A stretch of DNA of 64,000 nucleotides from contig NC_044571.1 of assembly GCF_901933205.1 (NCBI RefSeq), forward strand, positions 71,115,689-71,179,688. Reading direction: 5' to 3'. Numbering within the stretch: position 1 is the first letter of the stretch; every line of letters starts with the position of its first letter. Source of the DNA: Camarhynchus parvulus (taxonomy: Eukaryota; Chordata; Aves; Passeriformes; Thraupidae). A program made the position numbers and the translations under genes. Positions 1 to 11,757 of the stretch are shown here, piece after piece. The notes below the pieces were generated by a model, which was given only the letters and a program-made list of their open reading frames with translations, was not told where the DNA came from and searched no databases.

Positions 1-2179
1 AGGCACAGATAATTTCCCATTGAAAAGGAGGAAATTATAGTAAATGGCAACCAGAATAAAATAGCTACTTTAGAGTTGTGGCTACCTTTGCAAAATTGAA
101 GCCCAGTTCCATGAAAATACAAGAATTTTCAGGAACAGTAATTGAGATGAAATAGCCATGAAGAAAGGCACTATGAAATCATAGAATTCTTTAGTGTATA
201 TTCTCAGTCAAAAAAAGAAATAAATTATCTCAGGTTTTATTTTAGTATTAAACAGAAATTTTTTTCTCAAACAAAATACAGTTATGGCTTTGAAAAAGAT
301 GACCTAATAGATCCTCATTCTATGTAACTAGTGCAGGATATAAATTTTCTTTGCAAAATATAAATTCATTTAGGATAAATGTAATAGAGGTGAGAGTTGC
401 TTATATAGACATAATGTAGGAAAAGTGTTTTAAAATCTATGAACTCCCACTACTGCCAATTCTGGTTCAATTTTTCAATTCTCAGTGTTATTATAGGCAT
501 AAATGTAGTTCCTGAATGACTTATTTTTTCTAGGATCAGCATTCCCACTGCTGAGTTTGTGAGCATGGTGGTTTAATTCTTTAGAAGTTCTGAAGAGTGA
601 AGGAATGAAAGGCTAGATATCCTTCTGTGGGCAGTGTTTCTTAGCTCTCTGCTTAACCTCTGTGTAATTTTGGATTTCATGATGAGTGTCCTATCTTTGC
701 ACATTGCGTGTGCCTTGTGGAACCTAAAGCAAGTTCCTGTATTTCAGACCAAGATATAGTCTCTTTTAGCTATGAAAATTAACTGAAATCTGATGCATTC
801 TAGTGCCAATGAAGTATGTGTATATCTGAAGCCACATTCTTAAAATTACCTCCACAGAGTAATTACTTCATTCATTATTTTTTAATGAAGTAATTAAATT
901 AATTAATTATTACTTCATAGAGTAGTTCTGTTCTAACAGGAGTTCTGAATGTCATCTTCGCTAATTCCTTGCTCAAAGCTGGTCTAATTAGGTCAAGTCG
1001 GTGTGGGTCACGTCAAGCTGGGCCTTAAACATCTCAGAGTCTGTAGACAACCTCTCTGTTCAAAATCTGGATAACCCTCTAGGTAATTTTATCCCCTTAA
1101 TATCTGCTCAGAAGTTTCTGTGTTCCAGTCTATGTCTGTTTCCTCTCCTCCTACCCCAGTTCACTTCCGAGAAAAGCATGTCTCCCTCTTTATGATATCT
1201 ACTGGTGAATTCAACTTGACTTGCATAAACACATTAGTGGATATATGCCTAAATGGTGAGGGAGACAGAAGTCCATTTATTTCTGCAGGCTACTGGGAGA
1301 AATGGAGCCATCACTTTTGCTATGTGTGTCTAATAGAAGCACTTGTAGTTCTCTGTGCAGAGCTTGCATGTTGGGTCCTTTGGGCTGTTTGATCTGTCTC
1401 ACTCCAGGTCAGGTGGGATTGTGGTACTGAGCTGTGGAAGCCAAGTTGCTCTGAGTATGTTAGGTGCAGGACTGCTTGTGAATAGAGGGCTTTACATCAA
1501 AACAGTAACCCTGTAAGATTAGGTGCACCACTGAGCCACAATTTTGTCTTACAGCGATGTAAATGTTTCAAAACTTGTCAATTGGTCATCTGTAGGGTCC
1601 AGTGCTCTTTGATATGCCCTAGGGGTATCCTACTTGTTTCCCTGCAGTGTGCACCTTCCCTCTTTGTTCTTTGTCCCATAGAGGTTTCTTGGACAACATA
1701 AGACAACTCAAACTGTGTTAGACACTTGTATGTAGATATATGCTTATCCCCATTGCGTGCTTTTTGGCTCCTGCTCTAAGGATAAGATTCAGTTTGAGAT
1801 TTAGAAACCTTCACACAACTGGCCATCTATATCTAACCGTAAACTAAAGGTTTACACTCCCATTATTGTCAGGGGAGACCTGGACCTTGACTCACCTGCT
1901 TACACAACCAAGTGAGCATGCTGTGCTCTGGCATATCCACAGCAGCCATGGGATGAAAATGGTGTGAGATGGGATTTGTAGGAGACAACTGTCCTGGGGC
2001 AGCAGCTGGAAGCCAGTTAAAATGCCCTACTGGATGTGAAATTGCGGTAAACCTTTTCTGGCTAGCTGAGAACTTGTTACGTGCTTATTTCTTTCGTCCC
2101 TTCAGGATATAGGTGGAAACTTTTTTACCCTTTTTGCTGCTTCTGCTCCGCTGTGCAGCAGCATGTCACCCTGCTGTCA
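1..2179. other. Unique AT-rich non-coding stretch
   Basis: I see no recognisable gene or interspersed repeat here. Open frames are short (under 91 codons, many without an ATG) and stops are dense in all frames. One local structure is an AT-rich set of three mutually complementary arms between 860 and 918, listed separately. The stretch could be intronic or intergenic; nothing in it decides which. Confidence 0.5.
860..918. repeat. Three-armed AT-rich inverted repeat
   Basis: TAATTACTTCATT (860-872) is followed by its exact reverse complement AATGAAGTAATTA (884-896), and then ATTACTTCAT again (909-918). The middle arm can therefore pair with either neighbour, giving two competing hairpins. The connecting DNA is an ATTA/TAAT run. 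It may be simple AT-rich decay or a partial duplication with inversion. No function is implied. Confidence 0.7.
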
Positions 2180-2360
2180 CTGTACAATTATCACTTAATT
2201 GAAAATTGGCTTGATTATGAATTGCATGCTCATTAAAATCAATTTAAACATAAATTGCTGTTCAATAATATACTTTGATGTCATTCAATGTTATTAGTAA
2301 AGATGCTTTGCTTTTTCATACTTCATTGATGCTTATTTCAAACCAATGAATAAATATTTT
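2180..2360. promoter_or_regulatory. Candidate conserved enhancer block, homeodomain-motif rich
   Basis: The block has many TAAT/ATTA homeodomain cores close together, including TTAATTG, TTGATTATGA and GCTCATTAAAA, mixed with a CAAT-rich stretch. It has few simple repeats and no transposon resemblance. Such composition is typical of deeply conserved vertebrate developmental enhancers, but AT-rich DNA yields these cores by chance, so this is an inference from style. Cross-species alignment would decide it. Confidence 0.25.
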
Positions 2361-5300
2361 ATTATATATTTTATTAAAAAGTAATGAAAAGTACTTCTTC
2401 CTTTTACACAGTTTTTGTAGCACATGAAATGTACTTTGCAGACCTTTTTCTCTGGCTTTGTTAGGTGCAGTTGCTTCTAGTTATCTTTCTTTGGAGTTAC
2501 AAATATGAATGTATAATGCATCTACTTTTATATATAACCATAATTTTCTCTTTCACAGTGTGTACAACAATAAATCATCCCATTAAGTAATTTGAGGAAT
2601 ACATAATGAGCAACTTTGGGATATAAACTTTATTGTATACATGAGCTGAAGTCTTCATAACTATCCTTGAAAGAATTTTTTGACTGGTGGGATTAATTAT
2701 ATATCACACAGATGCCTGTCATACACTCTGTTTACACTATAGGGAAATGAAATAGGATAGCTAATTTTCTTTTATTCTGTTAAAATGCCAAGGTTTAATT
2801 AAACTGCTTCAGCTTAAGGGTTGCACAGCTACTTTCAGCTGTCACAAAGTATACTAGAAATTGATTTGTCATTGCCTATACGCCCAAGAAGACATTCAGC
2901 AGGCATCGTAATTTCACTCAAAATTGTTTTTATTAATCATAGCTGTTTTTCAATTTCTAAAATTTGTATGAGAAACAGAGTATATCAAAATAAGTTTTGG
3001 CCCTATGCTCAGGGAGTAAAAACAATGCAAATGTCTGCAATCTACACTGAGTTTTGAATTAACATCTGGGTTTGCTTTTTATGTGACATTTTATAACATT
3101 GAAATTTCATGCATGTTGGAACATTTTACATAATCATTCCCGTTATACAAAAACAATTAGACAGCATAATGAATTAGCAAGACAATTATGAACAATAAAA
3201 GCATAGTAAGAGACAATGAAAACTAACCACTTGCTTGCAGCAATACGTACTTGCATGTCGTGTATAATCATAATATAGAGGATTTTAAAAAATGTTGGCA
3301 GAAGGGACATAAGCTTGCTCACTTCAAGCACTCCACACCCAACCTTCAGTGATGTGAGAAAAACAGCCACCATGCTGAACAAGAGAATGCAGCCATTACT
3401 GCATCTGCATTTCCAGTGTAAAAACCACAAAGGCAAAAGCTATATACATAAGAAGGCCCTTAATACTGTCTTTAAACACTTGGGGAAAAGTGCTGTTAAC
3501 AGAATCCTTTTTCCTCTACTGCTGCTGAGTTTGCAGCAAAAGCCCCAGCTGAAGTCTGTATGCCGCATGCTTCCAGCATGCACACAACTGCCTGGAGTTT
3601 GGTAGTGTTCCCTATCAGCTTCTGTGCTGATGAGCATGTGAGGTTTCACACAAAATGTAGTAATTTGAAAGGGAATAATTGCAGAATAGGAATACAAATA
3701 AAACAAGTACGGTCTGCATGGGGTTCACTCCCTAGGTTGGGATCTTGTATTAAGCTCATTATTGGGGTTTCATTTTTGATTGAACCTTCCTGTTTTCCAT
3801 TTCCCAAGGGTAGCTAAAATTTTTGTAGTTTCTGTGGCTGTAATCAACACAGTGTTATTGAAAAGTTCTCTATCTCATATGGCAGGAGAACATAAAAGTT
3901 CTGGCATTTTTAGTTGAAGAACTAACGGCTCTCAATCCTAACCTGTAATTTAACTATGGATAAGGTGTTTTCTTTAGTGGTAGAACAAGGATAAAATATG
4001 TGCCTTAAATCAGAGAGGAGCTGATCTGAAGCTGTTTCCCATCCAGTCTCCTTCAGCTGACATAGAGGCACATAATTCTTTCTGAAAGGCTGAGCTTGGA
4101 TTCTCTTACCTACTTGTAGTTTGTGCTGCCTAACTTAATTTGTCTCTTGCTTGTCCTGCAAGCAGGTCTGTCTTCTTGACCCTTCTCTGATCTGAGAATG
4201 TGGTTTACAACTAGCAACAGCTTATTAATTGAGCATTAAGGTTTTATGCAGCTCTTATTGGGGTCTGTATGTGGGGTGAGAGTGCAAACCTCTGAGAGTG
4301 ATGTGAACAACGGCAAGTATAGTAAAAAATTACATTCTGACAGTCTTATCAAAGCCTGGTGACAGAACAAATTAATTTTAGCAAACTGAAAATAGAGTTC
4401 TAGGATATAGTTACTTATATTAACTATTAAAGGAAGGTAAGCGGAATCTTTAGGCAGTACAGTAATAGATAAATTTATAGTATTTCAATGAGGTTAAAGG
4501 GATGTAGCCTAATACATTCCTTGTCTGACCTCCACCAATTTTTTTTTACTATATACATAGAGATATTTAAAACTATTACAGTTGCATAGAAATTGTTGTG
4601 CAATGCATTTATTTGGAGAAGCAAATGGAGTGAGTGTTTCTGAATATCCAATACCGTTTTGGAAGGAGGAGCAGAAAGTAGATCATCTCTTGGTGTAAAC
4701 TGGCATGGATCTTTTCCTCTTATTGAAGGTGACATTGCTCAGAATGTGAGCCATAAACTTTAGACATAGAACCTTAAACCAGAAAGGAAAACATTTCCTT
4801 TCATGTATGACTATCAAGCACTTCAATGATTCTTCATTTAAAATAAAAAATCTTCAGCTGGCAAAACACACTTTAGGGTCTCCAAGTGAAATTCTTATAA
4901 TTGTTGCATGATTTGTGGAAAAGTAAAAAAGAACCTTGTGTTTTAATTTGCCAAGGTTTGTCTGCCACACTTGGTTTATTTTAAAAGCATGCGCAGTGAA
5001 GCTGAAAATACTTTTTTTGGGAAATTGTCTTCACTTTTTCCCCTTGCTTCAACTGTCATCTGCTTCAGATACGGTATTATTCATACTAATTCATGCAGGG
5101 ATGCACTTAATAGGCTCCCAAGAAAAGGGTTCATTAGTTGATTGACTGTAACTTGATTGCCTGTGGATAACGTATACAGGTTTATTTCTTCATTTTTCAG
5201 CAAGGAGTTGAATCTACCACACCTCAGTCTGCATAATTATGAATACAGTTTTTACTGTCATGAGGAAACATTCATACAATTATAAAACATTCAGTGCAAA

Positions 5301-5892
5301 GCATTCAGCTGGTGATGTGTTCAATAAGACTAGGGTATTCAGGAATCAAACCATACTTAAAGATGTTCTAAAAGAGTGAAAAAGGTCCTTTAATTTTGCG
5401 TTATGATCAATATTTTAGGAGTATAATCAAATAGAAGATGAAAACTTTCTTGTAGGAAGGGTCTGTCCAGAGTGCCTGGTTTGGTGGAGAAGTAAAACAT
5501 ACAAGTGGTATCTCAAGGTGTTCACAAGATAAAAAACATCTATAAAAAACATAATAAACTTAATTAAACATCTCTGCAAAATAAAACAGCTAGATTTATC
5601 AATAATTTTGGGGGAGGCTGTTTTTGGAAGACATATAAGACAGGATTCAGTAGCATTTTAGAACTTTGTTTTCAAAATTCCTTGGGAAATTTGGAAGAGG
5701 AAAGAAATGCTCATTTTCAAGAAATGTTTAGCAAAAATATTTTTAAAAGCTTTTATCCAAATATAGATGATTACAGAAAAAGTGGTTAGAGGAACACACT
5801 TCTTCTTAGTGTTCAGACAGGCAAAGACACCTTGCTTTCAAGGCTTGCACCTTGCTTCCCATCTCCTTTCAATGGTGGCAGTAGCCGTGTAT
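2361..5892. other. Unique AT-rich non-coding stretch
   Basis: I recognise no gene, transposon or RNA gene in this stretch. The longest open frames are under 100 codons, overlap one another on opposite strands (3143-3706), and match no family I know. Confidence 0.5.
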
Positions 5893-5925
5893 CACACACA
5901 CACACACGCGCGCGGCGCGCGCACA
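5893..5925. repeat. (CA)n-(CG)n alternating purine-pyrimidine tract
   Basis: A (CA) run of about 15 nt passes straight into a (CG) run, breaks phase once (GG at 5914-5915), and continues as GCGCGCGCACA. The 33-nt tract is otherwise strictly alternating pyrimidine-purine and contains seven CpGs, while the surrounding kilobases have almost none. Alternating CG/CA DNA is the classic Z-DNA-forming sequence. The tract is also likely to be length-polymorphic. Confidence 0.9.
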
Positions 5926-8429
5926 GAGCTATCTATTCTTGATCTGTCTACCTCCCAACTCACTTGTATGTTCATTATGCTTCTCTGCATTACAAGATTT
6001 GTGAATATCTTTGTAAAGAATAAAAAAAATTAATTTAGTTTCACATAATAGATGTTGACAGTGAGGCAGTCCCTCCATCAGTTCCTTATGAATCAGCCCT
6101 GGAGACTTCCATGTGTATATTTCAGTTTATCTTAAATTTTGAATAGATTTATTCTTTCTTCCTGCTTTGCATAGATCTTTTCACAAGTTAAAGGAGTGTT
6201 TTTATCGGGTTGCTGATAGAATAATGGGAATGGAAATTAATTTTAGTGGAGAAGAAAGACAATGTGTTTCCTTTATGACTTAGATGAAAGGAAATAACAA
6301 TAAAAGTGGTGAAAGCAGCATACAAGAGAATCTGTAGATGTGTGTAATGTAGTCAGTAATTTCAGGGTGAGTAGCAAACAGCCATCATTCAGAAATAACA
6401 GGTTTTTACTGTGGTTTCAGTTTGAAATTTTGCTATGACTCAGCACAAGTAGAATTATACAAAATAGTTCCTTTTTCTTAAACTGGCAGAATTAGTTGCT
6501 GCTTTGTAAATTATCATCCCTCTCCATTGATTAGAGAGAGGACATGGATTATATAAAGGTTTTTAGTAAGGATAGATTAATAAATGGGAATAAAACAAGG
6601 AAATGTGGATTTTAAGCAATGTGTCAATCTTTCTTAGAAAATGTTTATACTGGTAATATTTGAAAAAGCAAGACCTTTTTATGCTGGCTAAAGTTTGCAT
6701 GTATGTTAACATATGGCTCCATAAGACATCCATGACTAATCCTCAATATGTTTACTTCCAGCACTGCTGCCAGTGAGACACTGATGTCGTGAGGCCTCCA
6801 TAGATGTCATAAAAATGTAAAAAAAAAGTCAGTATTTTGTGCTGTTCTGTCATGCCCACTTTGTCCTACCAAGACAAAGTTTGTGGGGATTAGGATTGCT
6901 AGCATTATCATGTTAGTGGTACTAACAGTATTAGCTCAAGGAACCCATTGCAACCCCACTAATTTTATTTTTCCAAGACTGAATGGGAAAGCTCTCAGTC
7001 AGATGAATTTTTTCCACATATGCATTGTCATTAATTTGGGCATTCTGAGTAATGGTTAAAAAGAACAGGGAGAGTACTCTTTTTCAGCTTCATACAGTTA
7101 TCCTGAAGAAGGTTTGTCCTGAGGATTATGCTGACAGATGCTGCATGCCATTAATTGTAACAATCTAATTAAACACATGCACTAAAAGCATAGTCACAGT
7201 CAAATGGTCTCAAAGTAACTCTCTCAGCTCCATAGTTTCTTTTTGGAGTTGGTTCAGCTTAATTATGAGAACTGTGGAGCAGTGGTGCTCAGTGCAGTTG
7301 CCTCCTGTTTTCCCAGACCACCTTGTCTTTCTCTTAGTGCTAGTTTCAGTCTGGTGGTATCACTGATGTGTCTCACCAAAGGTCATCAAAGAAGCATGCT
7401 GCCACCTATTGATATGAGACTAGATTAATTTAAAAATTAACTTTAATTTATTACAAAAACTAGTACCTGACTGATTACTGAGCTTCATGGCCTCAGGGAA
7501 CACTTTTAATGCACAGATCTTCTTTTGTAAGACTCCTAATGGAACACTGAACATACTTCTGCTTCACAGTGCCTTCAGAGATCTTAAATTGGGCCAATTG
7601 CTGCTGACATCTTTATTCCATTTCAGATTTTCTCTGATTAATGCATGTGCAATAATTATCTTATGGCAAAGATCTCCATGTAACAGACTTTATCTGCTTC
7701 CCTAGACTTAAGGAACATCACGTGCATGGTATGTTTTGCTGATATCTTCTCTATCATCCGTAGGTGTTTATATAGGCAATGGTTTATACAGGCATAATAT
7801 AGCAGACCAGACTGCCATATGGATCACAAAAGAGTAGCAGCCTGTTCCCTGCAGAATATAGAGGTCATCCAGACCTCCCATTAATACTTCACATAAAAGT
7901 GAAGATAGATTAGCCTATATTGAGAATTTAGTATGTAGGGAATGGAAAATATAAGATGAGGTTAGCAGGTCATTCAAATTGAATGCAACATGTTTGCTTG
8001 ATAAAGAGTAACATGTCTTCATGCTTTCCTTGCACTCTTCTGCTTCTGGCCTATTGAATTTGTGGTTTCAATCTTGGATTGCACTGGGGAAGGGTCAGTT
8101 GGGAGTGCAAATTCAGAACTGATACATAGTCTTTGAAAATTTCCTTAGATGTCAGTGGGAGGAATATAACCTCATACTACTTGGAAAGGAGGATATTACC
8201 TAATTGTGATGCATAGATCTGTCCTAGTTTAAAGATTGTTCTCAGTTCATATGGGGTAACTGAGTAAGGATTCCATAGATCACGGACTGCAGCCATAAGA
8301 GAGGCAGGTTGCTATTTGGCAGAGGTGCCTGTAGTGTCTGCCTCCTGAATGACAGACACAGTGATTAGGTAAAAGGAACAGGATAAATCTTGTAGGCAAG
8401 GAGGCAATGTAAGTTATGCAAAGAGCAGC
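5926..8429. other. Unique AT-rich non-coding stretch
   Basis: No gene, transposon or structured RNA was recognised. Open frames stay below 73 codons. Nothing stands out beyond ordinary AT-rich intronic or intergenic DNA. Confidence 0.5.
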
Positions 8430-8640
8430 TGATTAATGTAAACATGTTGTAAGTAAATGATTGATTAATAGACATGACTAATGCATGCATTAAGTCATAT
8501 TTTTCAGCAGCACACTCTATGGTTTCATATTTTAAATCTGTCTAATTACAGTGATTATGCATGCAAATCAGATAATGACATATACAAGTAGCCACTTAGA
8601 TGCACAACTGGCCATTTGCATATAAATTTGCATGCAATCA
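8430..8640. promoter_or_regulatory. Candidate enhancer: three POU octamers with PBX/HOX and forkhead motifs
   Basis: Three exact POU octamers lie within 73 bp: ATGCAAAT at 8561-8568 (+), and ATTTGCAT at 8614-8621 and 8626-8633 (the same motif on -). One exact octamer is expected about once per 32 kb counting both strands. Upstream are two exact TGATTAAT (PBX-HOX type) sites at 8430-8437 and 8462-8469, a forkhead core GTAAACA at 8438-8444, and a 14-bp palindrome TAATGCATGCATTA at 8479-8492. The motifs are visible. That they form an enhancer bound by POU factors (OCT or BRN class) is inference. No CpG island or TATA box is nearby, so a distal element is likelier than a promoter. Confidence 0.4.
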
Positions 8641-10261
8641 TGTTATAGACTCATTAAGTACAGAACTTTGATTAGTTTTGTGGGCACTGTCATTCCCTGA
8701 ATGAAGTAGATCCTCAGAGAAAAGTATTTTATGACCATACAGTTAAATAAGGCACCCAAGCACCTGAAAGCAAATGTAAAGTTACACAACAAAATCTTAA
8801 ATCTAACATTTTCTAATCTCTGCATAGTTAATTTTGCAGACTTAATGTTTTAATTTTTTTAGCATTGCTTTTAAATTGCATAATCGAGTTTAGATTGAGC
8901 CCCACATAAAATCATTAATTTTTAAATCTAAATAGATTTTTAAGATAAGATCCTACTGTCCTTGTGGTTCTGAAATCTAATGTTCTTCAGGCTATTGTGA
9001 CCAGGCTGGGTAAATGTTAACTCATTTTCTAAAAGGGTGGCCTTTTCAAAAGCATGTAAGTAACTTTGAAGCCTGTCCCATTTTTACCAGGTGACTTAGT
9101 GATTTAAAATCACAGTCCTGGAGACTGCTGTTGGAGTTAAGGCTCTTGAATCCCTTGCACGTGTCTGGATATCATACCAAATCTCTGTTTCAAAATGTCT
9201 GAGGAGCATATTTTAATAGTTGTATAACTACCTAAAATATTTATGAGTGGTATATGAGGATTTAATACTATTTTATTATTTGATGTACGACTCTCTTATG
9301 GCTGCCTCTGTCTCTATCTAAATGTCTTTGCAAATCTGGCCTTAAATCGCTTTTGAGAAAATCGTGGCTTACTATTCCAATTAACATGGATACTTTACAA
9401 TGTTGACTCAATATATTAACTCTCCAGATTTTAGTGTTTTCCATTAATCATCTATCAGAAAGAAACCCAAACCAAATTAGTTTGAAATCTTGATCTTTAA
9501 TCCTCATAGTAACCATTGTAGCATGAAGACCTTGGGAGAAAACATGGAGAACCAAGCACTGAGTTTCTAATTGATTTTTCTTTAATCCATAAATATCCCC
9601 ATTGTCTATGATTGTAAAGTATTATGGAAAAATGTAAAGTGTTATTGAAGAAGAGCACTCTCTAGGTTCTCAAAGGCACCTGCAAGTCCCACAAATAATA
9701 ATATGTATGTTAATCAAGTGCCACTTTCTGTTTTTAAGTACTTTTATGACAGATTTGATTTACTCCCATGCTTGTGATAAAATTGTTGAGTGTACAGTTA
9801 AAGTGGAAATCTCTGAGATTTCTACAGGTGCCTGGAGCTATTAGTTTTAGTGTCATGTCAGTTAGGATGTCCATACCTCCATTAACAATTAGAAGAGGCT
9901 ACTGGATCAATAGTCTTCCAGGGTTCACAGCTGTGATATATATTGCCTGATGTTCACTGAGCCCTAAACCATCCAACCAGCTGCTGCTCTTGAATAGCTT
10001 TCAAAAGGAACATCACATTTTAAATCTGAACAGGCAGCTTTGTTGCCTTTTAATGGTAGAACAAGGCTAAGAAGAATAGAACAAATTGTGAACTTTTGTC
10101 TGCAAGTTTACTTCAGATGAACTTAATTCCTTTTCACAAAGGAGAATACTCACTCCCCTTTGTTTTAGTTTGTGAAATATTCAGATAGACCATGTAATTT
10201 GGCTTTCTTTCACACTTATGATTGATTTTGAAAGGAGGCTCAGTGTTTGTAAATTAACATT
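8641..10261. other. Unique AT-rich non-coding stretch
   Basis: No coding frame above 60 codons and no recognisable repeat. TAAT-type cores remain frequent to about 8.95 kb, so the candidate regulatory block before it may extend somewhat further. Confidence 0.45.
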
Positions 10262-11310
10262 TAACCAAGTCACAGAACAGCTGAGGTTGCAATGGACCTC
10301 TGGAGAACATCTAGTCCAACAGGGGTCAGCAAGAGCAGGGCCATCTCCAGTCAGGTTTTTAGTATCTCCAAGGATGTAGACTCCAAAACCTTTCTGGACA
10401 ACCTGTGCCAGTACTTGACCACTTTCATAATTAAAAATCTTCTTCATAAATGCAAATGAACTTTGTTGAATTTAATTTATACACATTGATTCTTGTCCTG
10501 TCCCTGAGTAGAATCTGGCTCTGCCTTTTTTAGTACTCTCCATCAAGTCCTTATAAACATGGATAAGATTCTCAATGAACACCCTCTTCTAGAAGTTAAG
10601 CATCCTTTCTCAGTCACTTGTGTGTTAGATGCTTCAGTCTCTAAAAATCCCTTCAACTGTCTTCATGGTGAATCAAGGGACTCACTCTGGTATGGCCATG
10701 CCTTCCTTGTGCTGGAGAACCCAGAGGTAGACACACACTCCAGAGGTGGCCTCATCAATGGTCACCTTGCTGGCAGCATTCTCCCTAATGGCAGCCAGGA
10801 CACTTCTTATCTGCTTTGATGGAAGGAAGCAACAATGGCCCATTTCTCCTGCCTGTTGAGGTCCCTCTGAACAGCAGCACAGCCATCTGGTATATTGACA
10901 TTTTCTCCCAGTTTTATACCTCAGGGTGCACTCTGTCCGGTTCCCCAGCTCATTAATGAAATTGTTAAACAACATTGGCTCAGCACTGACCCCTGGGGCT
11001 CTCTGTAAGGGCCTGGCACCCAGATGAATTTTCTGTCACTGACCACAAGGCTTTTAGAGTGGCAGTTGAGCCAGGTTTCAGTCCACCTCATGGTCTAATT
11101 CCCTATCCTGTACTTCATTATGCATGAGGATGTTATAACATACAGCAACAAAATGCTTGCTTCAGCCAAGGTAAAAAATATTCAATATATTTTATGATAG
11201 AATACTTTTACATTGGTTAGCCAGGTTTTTCCTTCACAAATCCATGCTGACTACTCCCAGTCGTGATCTTGCCTCTCATGTGTCAGGAACTGGCCGCCAG
11301 GAGTACTTTT
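10262..11310 (-). mobile_element. CR1 LINE fragment, 3' part, degenerate
   Basis: Reading the plus strand, this is the antisense of an avian CR1 3' region. It starts near the 3' UTR (CAGAACAGCTGAGGTTG, then GACCTCTGGAGAACATCTAG) and runs back into the end of ORF2, the reverse-transcriptase/endonuclease polyprotein. Recognisable waypoints are GGCCTCATCAATGG, CAGGGTGCACTCTGTCC, CTGACCCCTGGGG and AATCCATGCTGACTACTCCC. The copy is 5'-truncated, as CR1 usually is, and broken by many indels and stops, so it is dead. The usual octamer tail at its 3' end is decayed. A younger CR1 end abuts it on the far side. Open frames here, such as 10559-10819 and 10682-10975, are by-products. Confidence 0.9.
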
Positions 11311-11416
11311 CTAGGGATTTGAGAGGAGGAATGACAGGAAAGACTTTTTGTTTCTACAGACCTCATGAGCCTCCTCTAAGCACCATTCAAAGATCACTAG
11401 TGGTTTGCAATCAAAG

Positions 11417-11757
11417 AACTATAGAATAGTAGAACCATAGAATAGTTTGAGTTGGAAGGAACCTTTCAAGGTCATTTAGCCCAATGCCCCTGCTGTGAGC
11501 AGGAACTTCAAAGAGATCAAGTTGCTCCTGCCACAGTTGTGTGAGTTTTTATGCATGTGGATGGACCACTTCTGAGCATGGAAGAGGTGATTCCTGAAAT
11601 TCAGTCACCTCTTCGGGACGCCGCATGTCTCCAGGATGGCCTCACATGGGAATTCTTCCGAGCAACTTCCTGAACAGATTAAAATCTGGTCTTCTGAAGT
11701 CCAGGACTGTGGTCTTGAAATTGTCTATTTTCCTCTTCTCAGGAGGAATCCTCTCTC
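11417..11757 (-). mobile_element. CR1 LINE fragment, second copy, minus strand
   Basis: The element starts with two reversed tail units (ACTATAGAATAG, ACCATAGAATAG) followed by GTTTGAGTTGGAAGGAACCT, the antisense of a CR1 3' UTR. After about 100 bp the match jumps to a much more upstream CR1 segment (TTCTGAAGTCCAGGACTGTG), so an internal portion is missing or highly diverged. It lies in the same orientation as the preceding CR1 copy, directly next to it. Their tails differ, so they look like two independent insertions rather than one interrupted element. Confidence 0.8.

Noticed and set aside
10181..10975. Frames of 86-97 codons on both strands
   Set aside because: Degenerate CR1 sequence; the true ORF2 frame is broken.
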